From Plantago major (taxonomy: Eukaryota > Streptophyta > Magnoliopsida > Lamiales > Plantaginaceae): a DNA stretch of 64,000 bases. Shown piece by piece: positions 32,998-43,625 of this stretch. The stretch covers positions 95,313,352-95,377,351 of the forward strand of contig CM048841.1 of assembly GCA_026545765.1 (NCBI GenBank), written 5' to 3'. Every line of letters starts with the position of its first letter. Within the stretch, counting starts at the first letter, position 1. Position numbers and translations under genes: made by a program. A model generated the notes under the pieces. The model had not been told where the DNA came from and did not search any database. It was given only the letters and a program-made list of their open reading frames with translations.

Positions 32998-35900
32998 ATT
33001 GCATATACATTTAAATTAGGGTAACAAAAAAAATTAGAGAGTTAAAAAAAAACGTGGTGAAAAAACAGACAAACATTGTGTGAATGATTGCTCTATATCA
33101 TGTTAAGTTCTGTATTCCATAATTCAAATAGCATATTAGTAGAGAGTAATCAGTTTCAAACTTCTTTGTTCGAAACTTAGATTACCACGGAGTATGGTTT
33201 AAAAGTTCATAATTTTGACCTTTGGTAAGAGTATAAGAGATGGAGTAGTGGAAGTTTCAAATATAGTATACTTACATATGTTTCATGCACATGGCACAAC
33301 GTCATGGCCTTTTTCACTATCATTGACACAGGTAGCTTGGTTAACATAGTTGTTTTAGTTCAAAAAAGATATTATGCTGTGTTATTTCCTTCGTCGTGAT
33401 TAAAGGATACTTTGAATGTGTAGGTGTTAGCATTGTCTTGGCAAAGAATTAGATTTGTTGGGTTCTCGTGAGTTGATCGATTGATAGTATATTTCTGTTT
33501 TCAGACACTTCCGTCTTCATTAAACTACATCACTTACATACAAAATTTACTATATACTTCGTCTCGATCAAAGCTTGTCATCCACTCTGATACTTTCCTT
33601 TTTCGCAAATTACTCATAATTTTTAAATTGGAATTGAGCATGCCACCATGCTTATTCACACCATGTGTTCACGCGTGACAACACGCTCGAATAGTGTAAA
33701 TGCAGCTGCAAGTTGGTCCCATTAAATTTGGTTAAGCCTTAAACAATTTTATAATCCTTCAAAACTACTACTACTAATTAACTAGTCTACTATTACCATT
33801 TAAGCCACTCATGCTTGTTTTCTTCTTCTTGTACACTAGGTAATTCAATTTCCCTAAGAGATCAGTCTTAGTATTGGATAGATCGAATCCATTTAACAAC
33901 TCATTTTCTTTTATAATTAAACACACCTATTTATAATATCAAATTAATATAAAAAATACAAACACTATCAAATTTATAATATCAGGTTAATACAAGGTAC
34001 AAACACTGTCATGACGATCCATACTTGAACAATTATGATGCATTTAGTTGATACATGAGAAATTACAATATCATATGGCAAAGCCAGACATCTATCTCCA
34101 TAGTACTAAACTAATATCGACACTACTACTAGTTGAGGTGATCGATGTCTCCATTAGATGAACACTTGATATCCTATTCCATTAGCACAGCAGACGAAAC
34201 ACGAGTTGAGTTGTAATAACCTTTTGAAATAGTATCGCCATCTCACTGATCAATCGTTGAATGTAATATATAGCCTTGTATAAAATAAGTGAGTTTTTTT
34301 TGAAGATGATACCGTCAGATACCAAAAACATGACAAAGTACTTAATCACCCCATTATCTAGGGCGGATCCTTCAATCTTATGCCAAATGAATTCTCAATG
34401 GTGGGGAGCCCACGCAAGGAGATGACAATATTAGTTCATCGGATCAACTAAAATAAGAGATTAATCCAATATCTCAAACACTAACCATCCACCTTCCTAC
34501 GCACCAATTTCAAGTCCCAATATTGAGTGTCACTCACATGCCCATATCATCATCATTTAAATGCATGAATAACCTAATAAGGTCCCCCACATACTTGCAT
34601 TGTGCCACCCAAAATTGACAAAATAGATCGATACTTCCCACTGCTTTGTTCTACAAGTGCTAACTTTACACTATATATCTAGGAATTGAGGTATGTTAAC
34701 TAGTAAATATAAATATTTACAAATTGAGAGCAAATTGACTATTTTTTGTAAAATTAATTAAAAAGTTCTCAAACTTCAGGAAGGAATGTTCCACTATGAC
34801 CCATTTAATTCCGTCTTGCTTTTTATATGTCATTTAAGAAAGAAAGATGAACTAAAAAACACTGTAATGACCATTGCAGGTAATTAATCTTAGTATATAT
34901 TTTCAACATATCTTTTCCTACTCTTCATGCAAAGAGGTAAGTAAAATTAGAGAACAAATGAAACCAGACCAGTCTTAGCTTCTTTAGAGCAATACATGCC
35001 GGTACTTAATTGAAAAATTTTATGTAAAAAAGATAACACGTAGTCTTACTGTATTTATTTACTTTATTTTAACAATTGTATTTCTTCAACTTCATACATA
35101 TGTACACTGAAATTTTTACCATATCGTCTTTAGTGATTCATGAATAAAATTGGTTCGATTTTATTTATGTATGTCTTTATTTTGTTTCCTTAGGAAATAA
35201 GGAGGAGAGAATAATGGACATAAGCAGGCAGGCAGGCAGGCATTATAAAAAGCAGTTAACCCGTCATGGATCGCATCTTCGTCTTATTAGGGCCCATAAC
35301 CTCTTGTGGGATTATTTGTGAGTGAAACATTCCGTACAAATCACGATTTCACAAGCTTTTTTTTAACCAATCCGCTAATTACATGCTTTCATCTCTATTT
35401 TCTCTTGACAAATCGACTGAAGAACCGACGAACAAATTATTGCATCAATGTCATTTGACAAGCTGAGATAAGTTAATCGACTCAATTAACGAATGGCATG
35501 AATGGTACATGAAATTCAAATCATGTATTGTACGATTATTAAAGAGTAAATCAATGATGTTGTAACACCAAATCGTATAAATAAAACTCCGTATACATTC
35601 TCACTATGTTGTGTTGATTCGAGAAGTACACCTACGTAAGTTATTACAGTAGTTTATATAAGTGGACATCTATTGAAATTATGCAATTAAGTACTTAATT
35701 TAAGTTAAATTGGACTCATTTGTAATATATATGTAAATTAGACTTTAATTACAAAAAGTAATATGTTTATTCAATCAAATTACAAGTCCTAATTCAATCT
35801 CAACAAAATCAATACATCACAACAAAAACTAATCTTCATTTCCCATTTAAATTTTAAACATTAATTCAACCCAAAAAAATCAATTCATCATTAAAAAAAA

Positions 35901-36640
35901 CCAACATGTCTTCTCCAATTAAATTTTAAACCCTAATTCAACAAAACAAAATTAATTCATCATTAAAAAACAACGATAATCAATCTTTCTGCTCCACATT
36001 CTCCAATTAAATTAAAACAGATCAACTCAAACACTTCAACTTGGAAAAAAAGAAATTCATTATCAGAAACAACAATATTACTTGCATTTATATACGTCCT
36101 CTATAATTGTAACTATGTGCCACAATAATATGCGCGTGTTCTTGCGTTATATATACTAACAAAATAATTCAATTTCTTAAAATGGCATTTCAAATTACTC
36201 AATGTCACTTCGTACATGTGCCAAGTAATAGGCTGATCCAAAATCAATCCAAACTTTTCACGATAAGGGTGTCAAGAATCATATCACGAGATTGTTAAAT
36301 CAATTTTTCGAATCATTGTACACTCTTAATCGGGCCATGTATGAATTGATCACATACCTTCATGTACACAATGCCATATAACGATCACACTTTATGCCTA
36401 TCAACCGACGAGCTCAAATTCAATACTAAACGATCAACCAAAATATTTGTTTTTCACTGTAATATCTCAAACAACATTTTGAAAATCAAACACTGTTATG
36501 ATAAATGGCCAAAGTACTATCTAGGAGAGTAAAATAACATCATAAATAATACAAATCCTCACTATTATGATTATGATCTTAGATCTTATTTTCATACATT
36601 TTTCTTCAAAAAAACTCATCCGTATAAAATCTACGGATTT
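32998..36640. other. Intergenic, no gene seen
   Basis: AT-rich with short simple repeats such as (GGCA)n at about 35224-35240. A stretch near 35760-36020 has loosely repeated aattcaa/ttcatcattaaa segments. No coding, tRNA or recognisable miRNA signal found by eye. Confidence 0.55.
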
Positions 36641-36930
36641 GTTTAGCAAAATTGATTGATAAGTTAGCTGGTAGTTAATAGTTGATTGAGTAGCTGATAA
36701 ACTAGTTTATTTTTATAAAAATGTTCACTAAATTAATTAGCTAATAAGGTAGCTGATTTGCTAAATACTCCACTATGTAAAAACAAATCAACAGCTCATG
36801 TTTTTCTTTAAGCCTCCCGAACAAACTTATCAGATCAGATAAGTTATTAGCTACCAGCTAGACATTCACATAACAGACTTATTCGAAAAATAAGTTTATC
36901 GAGCTAATAAACTATCTGATAAACAGAGTC
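36641..36930. mobile_element. Small hAT-type MITE related to 27053-27686
   Basis: Begins gtttagcaaaattgattgataagttagct and ends gataaacagagtc with inverted AGCTAATAA-type motifs between. It looks like a diverged, shortened member of the same family. Confidence 0.55.
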
Positions 36931-37511
36931 TAAATGTTTGCCATTGAACAATTTTAAAATCCATGACTCACTGATACGTCTTAGTGCGCTTTGATGATAA
37001 TAAAATATGCGGAAAATGACAAGTTGGTAGTTAGGCTATGTTATTTTCATCTGAAAACTCATTAATTTCAGTTCAGTTTAGTTCTGCTTAGACGAAGAGA
37101 ACAGAGACTTAGTACAATGAAACTAGCATATCACGAGCTTAATCCCATGAGTTGCCGTCCTGATTCAGAGGATGATGAGTGATGACTCAACCCAATGAGC
37201 AAGAGAAGAAAAGAGAGCGAGTCCATCTCATTGAACACAAGACCTGAAACCAGAAAGTCACCTCACAGGCTACCCCACTCCCGACTCCCGCGCCAAACAC
37301 ACACACAGCACAAGGAGTTGTCAGTAAGCATCTTCAATTCAGTAGTAAACATTTGACACAAAAATATTCATACACAAAACCAAAAAAAAAAAAAAAAAAG
37401 TAAAAAAAAAAAAGTATTAGTATATTTAGTAGTAGTAAGGAGGAGTATAGAAAAAGGAAGCCCAACTGCACTCATGTCATACATACATACCTCTCCTCCC
37501 AATTCAGTAAT

Positions 37512-37755
37512 TACTCCGTCCCGAAAATAACTTTCCATTTTGACTTTTTACAGTCAAACTTTCACTACAAATTAATCTTAAATCGTAAATGTAAAATGTT
37601 TAATTTTTTTATATAATGAAACTTCAGGGACTAAATTTTCATTATATAATTTAATTGAACATTTTACATTTGCAATTTAAGATTAATTTGTAGTGAAAAT
37701 TGGAAAATTTTAACTACAAAAAGTTAAAATGTGAAGCTATTTCAGGGACGGAGTA
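37512..37755. mobile_element. Stowaway-like MITE
   Basis: ctccgtccc at 37514-37522 and gggacggag at 37745-37753 form the TIR, flanked by TA on both sides. The two halves fold into a long hairpin (aaattaatcttaaat against atttaagattaattt). It lies about 130 bp upstream of the start codon of the next gene. Confidence 0.85.
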
Positions 37756-37770
37756 ATTAGTATTTACCAC

Positions 37771-37778
37771 CATATATA
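37771..37778 (+). promoter_or_regulatory. TATA-like box of the EAR-motif gene
   Basis: catatata about 105 bp before the ATG at 37884, just after the MITE. Prediction by eye. Confidence 0.4.
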
Positions 37779-37883
37779 CTTCTAATAACAATTTTATTCC
37801 ATTTCATAACTTACATAACTCCCTTTCTTCCTCTCCTCTCATCAGATTGCCTTGCCAGTTGCCACCACTTTCCCTAAAAGCCC

Positions 37884-40800
37884 ATGTCTGCCGACGAAGA
37901 GTGGGTCCAAGCCGCCATGTCCGACGACGCCATGGTCGTCGACCTCCTCGTCCGCCTCCACCGCCCCTCTCCTCCCCCCAAACCCAACCCTCTCTCCCCC
38001 CTCCACTGGACCGTCCGTCAACGCCGGTCAAGGTCAACTTCACTCAACAACACCAAGAACAAGCAACTTTCTCACCGCAACAGCCCAACCACTCCGTTAT
38101 CCTGGTCAGGCGGCGCCACCTCTCTCAGCGGCGGCGCCTCCGAAGACTCCAGCATCCCCTTCAAGCTCCCTCACACTACAAGATCTAAGGTTTGTCATTT
38201 CCTTATTCTCGTTTAAATCCTGGCTCCGCCCCTGTTAACGTATTAATAATACGTGTAGTGTAATATACGTTGTTCGTTCGTGTAGATTCGAACCCAGGTA
38301 TGTCCGTATGACAGTACGAGTGTCTGTGCATCGAATCTAGTTATTTATATTAATTATCCGATAGGGTGTTTTCCGGTGACAGAATCGAAGTAATCCAATC
38401 CTAGGCTGGGCTTCTGTAGGATGGAAGGATGAGTGTCCTTTTCTTTCTTCTCTTTCTTTCATTAGACTCGCGTGTCAGTTCACTTGTCAGGAATTACGAA
38501 ATTGCCCCTTTTAGATTGGGATATTTACTGCCACGCGTGTTGGTGAAGGTAGTCAGATTCAGCCATTTTTAGGTCTTTTGTTTGCTTCTCTATCTGATTC
38601 CGGGGCACTCTTGTCAATTCACTCACACTTCCGGTCTCAGCTCCGGTTTGTTGACCGAAATGCCCTCTGCCACGTTCTCAAATTTCTTTTCATTTTCTAA
38701 TTTTTCGGTTGCCAGTTTTTTAATACGTTCGACTAATCCGACTGATTAATTTCTGGGTGGGTGATGTAGAATATGACACTCCGTGTTGCGCTTTTCTCTC
38801 ACATTTTCTCAGCTCACCAGCAATTATGCGCCTTGTTGTCAGTTTCACACCCCTAATGAACACCGAAATGACGAAACCGCCCCGGTGGTAAGGGCAGTCT
38901 CGTCATTTCAGTCTATTGAAACGACCAAGAAATTCTCCCAATGGAAGTCTCATGACAGAGTCAGCCTCATTTACTTTGAAGTTTAAACCAAAATTTCCAA
39001 ACAAGCCTCTTCTTCCATAGTCAAACTTTCTCGATTTGAATCCCACATTTCCTTTTCTATTATCATGATTAATTAATAATCAAGACTTTCTTAAAAGGCC
39101 AACAAATTAAATTCCAATCAAGCAATTAAAGCCTTCCTTTTTAAGCAACGAGGGGTAGTTTGGTAAATCAACAAGTGGGGCTGTGTGGGTGCCTGCGTAG
39201 GCGGTGGCGTGTTTTCGTGGCATGTAGGTCTGCATTTGAGTTTGGTGGGGTGTTGTTAGTGGTTGTGCACTTTATTGTGTAAACAAAACAAACACACTTT
39301 CTTTAATGGTCTTTTTTCTACAAGGGTATTCTTGTCATTTCACATAATCAATGCGGTAGTCGAAACGGCACCGAAAGTATCGAAACTTCTCGGGTTTTCA
39401 TCTCGCCGTGTTGAAATGTACTCGGAGTCATATTTGAATACCGGTACTAAATACATTCTGCATAACTGTATAAATTTGTCATTTTTAGATGCGACATTGA
39501 ACTCAACTCTGATGCATCTGAGTTTTGCGGGATGGAAGGAGTATTATAACGAGTGGTATAGTATCTATCCATGTAATAGTGGTAGTTGTAGCATGAATCC
39601 ATCCATATCCTCTTGTCTTTATCCACGAACTACATAATGCCATCTGTACACAACACGAAGCGAACAATCCAAGGCACCGCACAACTGTACAACCTAGTAG
39701 TTTTCCTTTCTTTACTTCCATTTCATCATCTTGTGATCACTTGATCTTCTTAAAGGGCATTTTGGTAACTCTGTATCCAGATATGTCATTCTTTAGGTCA
39801 AGGCTGTTAAATCTTATTACAAATTACAAGTAGGACAAAAATCAGTTAGAACGTGACAGCTTTGGTAACTTACTACAACTACAACCATTTGAATAGAGAT
39901 TTGCCCAAAATCAAAGCTGGGAATCACTTTTTCATTCTTTAATCTGGGTAAAAGGGCTAAAACACTTGTTACAGATGAGTGTTAACGTGGGTTTGTTTTT
40001 CTTTATCTTTTTACTACTAACTTCTTTTTGTGGGTCCAAGAAAGTTGGATTTTTTTTTCTTTTTTTATTGTTTTGTTTTTTGAAAATTGAATTTTCTGTA
40101 ATTGTGTGTGAAGGGTGGAAAGTGTGAATTTGGTTGAAAAATCAGTAGGAAAGTGTATGGTGTGTATTTAGTGTCGTGGTTGGAGTGGAGGGGACCAGTT
40201 TTAGTCACCAAACTGCTATTTGTTGCAGCTTAAAATGCATTGCCTAGTCAACATCTTCAACCAATACTACTACCTATTTGGTTTCTTGGATAGTACTCTC
40301 CTTTTCAACTGCCTATTGCCATTCTTGCTTCTTTTGGCTTTCTTGAAAATAGGATAGTTCCAGATTGGACATTCTCACTTGTTTCTATCTCTGATTATAT
40401 CGAATTATCGATTCTCGTCTGTAACTTACGTGGATTGCCGAGTGTTTAAGGCTTTAGGATATCCACGAAGCGTTACATGTGCTCAAGTAGATCACAAGTT
40501 TCTATTTATGTTTTCAATCATGGACTGGAAAGATTGAAAATGTAGTATCGAGTATTATACTTTAGGATATGCACGAAGCGTCAAATGTACTTATGTAGAT
40601 CACGTATGGACTTTATAGATGACATTATAGAAGCCAAGAGTTGCATTCTTGAAGCAGAAAGAATGTATACTAGATGTCTTCTAATTTATGAACTCAGTGT
40701 GCAATCATGTTAACACGAAGCAAAGAAGACTGTCATTTTTCTTGTCGGGGTTGAGTTTCTTTGATGGTGGTGTTTTTGGCTCATTGGATGCTCTAACGTA

Positions 40801-42209
40801 AACTTCAGTTATCGTGCGAATGCAGAGTTTGAATTAATGTGTATTTACTTTCCTTTTCAGGTCAACTGTGACAATGACAAAACACCATCCAAGAGGCCAA
40901 GAAAGAAAAAGGTGAACACACTCGACTTCTATAGATTGTCAAGGGGCAAATTTTAGTACAAGAGCACCACGGATTATATTCTTAAGTCGACTGTCAGAAA
41001 ACTCACTTTTGTTTTGACATCGTACTCGTCATGAATTCATGATTGCTTGGGAAACTAATCCTCTGCTGGCCGTTGAATCTGCTTGCACTACGCATGCTTC
41101 AACATTTTGCTTCTAAAATTTACTAATATGCTCAAGTAGTTCCAATTCGTTTCAGTAAAACCAATGTACGTACATGTCAGCATATTTTTCATTATGTAGA
41201 CTGTTAAAAGTTAAAACCTTGAGTGAGGTTGGTATTCGGCCTATTTGTGTAGCTAACATGCAATATTTTGGTTTCATCCAGACCTTGGCTCAACTCAAAG
41301 AAGAAGAAAACTTGCTGGTTAGGGAAAGACGAGACTTAAATAAGGTATTCTACTTATTTCAATTCCCACCTGGCATTTTATGCAACCTTTTCTTGTTCAA
41401 TCTTGAAAGCTAACATCATAAAAAATCCTGATGTTTAGGAAATAACAGCGTTACGCATGAAGTTGGAAAGGGAAAGAGCTACAAACAATAGTTTGAAACG
41501 AATTAAGGTGCATTACATCCCCGTGATGTTACTTTTGTCCCTTTTATATACTACATGTTCACTATTGAACTTTCTTATGCCTGCTGTTACATTATGCTTT
41601 CTGCTCCCTTTATGTCTAAAATGATGGCACGTCTGACGTCTCTTACATGTAGTAATTCAATGCCTTTCAACTAATAATTTATCGGGCAGCTAAATTTTTT
41701 TGTTTAACGCGGATAATCAGGTGTTAACAATCTGTCAATCTGCTGTAGTGTGCTCTTGGAAATTAGTAGTAGCATATCACAAGTTCCGTGAGTTGTGCAA
41801 GTTCGTATTTTGTGTTCTTTCTTGGTTTGTTATTCTGGCCTTTTTCTTCTACTCTAATTTTTGTTTGTGATTTGTCATGTAGTTAAATAGGTTCTGTACT
41901 GTTTGCTGTCTCTTTGAATTCCATCTTGTATTTCTGTCTGAAACTCCTTTTTTTAGGTATATCATCTCTAAATGGCATTCCTCTTCATTGCAGCTTAATT
42001 TGAAACCAGAATCGGATAGAGTTGTGATAGCTTCGCAAGAAGAATCTGTTTCTGGAAAATGCATGCCTTCTACGACAGGCAACAATATTGCACAAACATC
42101 TGCTGCAAACAGTGGCCTGGAGCAGAATGCAGATGCAAGATTTGTCCTCCCAGATCTTAACATGCCGTTTGACGATCCAAGTTCTGATGTTATTTGTGGA
42201 GTCAGCTAG
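37884..42209 (+). CDS. Nuclear coiled-coil protein with C-terminal EAR/DLN repression motif
   Basis: Five exons, all joined between codons: 37884-38189, 40861-40911, 41282-41344, 41439-41507, 41994-42209, giving 234 residues. Exon 1 (102 aa) is Pro/Ser-rich with WVQAAMSDDAMVVDLLVRLH and LHWTVRQRRSRS. Exon 2 is a basic patch (SKRPRKKK), a likely nuclear signal. Exons 3-4 form a leucine-heptad coiled coil (TLAQLKEEENLLVRERRDLN, then EITALRMKLERERATN), so basic patch plus zipper resembles a bZIP. Exon 5 ends FVLPDLNMPFDDP, containing the DLNxxP form of the EAR motif that recruits TOPLESS-type corepressors. I recognise the layout as a conserved plant protein of unknown function but no symbol. The first intron (2.7 kb) is long. 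Role as a transcriptional repressor is inferred from motifs only. Confidence 0.85.
38190..40860 (+). other. First intron of the EAR-motif gene
   Basis: 2671 bp, GT..AG. It contains no element ends or open frames that look real; the frame at 39263-39637 lacks any recognisable domain. Long first introns in plant regulators often hold expression elements, but none is identifiable by eye. Confidence 0.6.
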
Positions 42210-42815
42210 ACCATCAGGCATGTAGCAATGAAACTTATTTTTTCCCGTCTTAGCTGGAGCGAATAGCATACATGACAGATATATATACTACAACTACTAC
42301 TACGACTACTACTAAATAAGGGCTAACCTTGCTTTGATAGATCAAGTACTGTAACTATATGATGCTTGGACGGTACACCTCCAACACAACCCGGCAAAAG
42401 TCAGGAACTGTCTTGTGGTGCTCTAGTAGTTAGGATATCTTCCTCTTTAGTTAAAAACAGAAGAGCTGACGTTTTAGTTTAAGCAGACTAGTCGTGGCAA
42501 CATTCTTTCCTTTGTTGGTTTTTCGCAGTTTATTCGCTCAAGCTAGTACTCCACTTCTTTGAGGGTCTCTTGTACTTTCTTTTTATGGAAATAGTGGTAG
42601 ATATAAGATGTAAACCATACTACTATGCAACTTTTAGATTATACATACACTTGTGTTTTTATTCTTCAAGGGTATTTTCTACTTGATCTTTTACGCATGT
42701 GGTATATCACCATCCTTTGGCAGGTGCAGAAAGGAATTACTAAGATTTAGCGACGAACTAAACTCAGTGAAGCTTCTTTAGTGTAAAAAAAGATAAAAAG
42801 AATAGATAGTCTCTT
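42210..42815 (+). other. 3' UTR and downstream spacer of the EAR-motif gene
   Basis: Short ACT triplet repeat at 42287-42313, then T-rich DNA with no gene. The transcript probably ends within the first few hundred bases. Confidence 0.45.
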
Positions 42816-42819
42816 ACGG

Positions 42820-42890
42820 CCGCGTCCCGATAACTGGTCACCAGTGTGTCCGTCTTTCCCGGTCCTCTCGTACTAGGGAAAGGTCGCTCG
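42820..42890 (-). pseudogene. Fragment of organellar (probably plastid) 23S rRNA
   Basis: Minus strand reads GACCTTTCCCTAGTACGAG followed by AGGACCGGGAA and, a little later, ACCAGTTATCG. This is the sarcin-ricin loop neighbourhood of bacterial-type LSU rRNA, as in plastid rrn23. Small differences (for example GACGGACACACTGGTG where plastid has GACGCACCTCTGG) show it is a decayed nuclear copy. Homology appears limited to about 70 bp. The flanks are also GC-rich compared with surroundings (to about 42965) but I cannot align them. Recognition is from memory of the rRNA. Confidence 0.6.
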
Positions 42891-42965
42891 ACACTCGAGC
42901 CACAGAGGGAGGGCCAAGGCGCCATATAATTGGGGGCCGGCTATCAACGAGAGACTAATGATGGG

Positions 42966-43625
42966 TACGATTCTTAGTTTAAGATCGTGGCCTTCTTAAT
43001 TGTCCAAACAGTTTTGTACCACACCTATTATGCTATTTTATGATGTGGGAGCTTAATTGAATTTTAAAATATCTTTCTCTCTATAAATAAGTGCGCAGTC
43101 CAATTGAACCGGCCCAAATGATGTTGATATGAACGAAAGAGCTGGTGAGCTATCAACCCAATGTTAAATTAATCGATACTACTAGTTTCTACGACGGTTT
43201 ACTCTGTCCTACCACATGCCGTAGGAGAGAAAAAGTGTGGCTAACCCAAGCCTCCTTGACATAAAGAAGGATTAGGTCGGGAAATTCTCCCATAAAATTT
43301 GATTTTATTAACTTTTCTTAAGATCCGTTTGAACGCAAATTAACGGAGATAATGTTACATGCATAAGCACATTAACCAGCAATTCGAGTTGATATTATAT
43401 GGGGCAAAAAGTTTTGGGGAATATTTACAGCATTGATGAATAATGATCCATGCTTGCAAAGTTGCAATCAGTAACAGAGAATTATTTATGTCCAAATTTC
43501 TCATACAGCCAGGAAAGTAAAAACTCTCTATAATGGATAGAAATATAACATGTAGTAAATGAAATACACTTCGCGGAAATCCCATATTAATGGTCTAGTA
43601 TATGCTACATCATCTGTACCCGGCT
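42966..43625. other. Spacer between convergent genes
   Basis: AT-rich, no gene. The 3' UTR of the minus-strand aminotransferase gene lies at its right edge. Confidence 0.5.
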
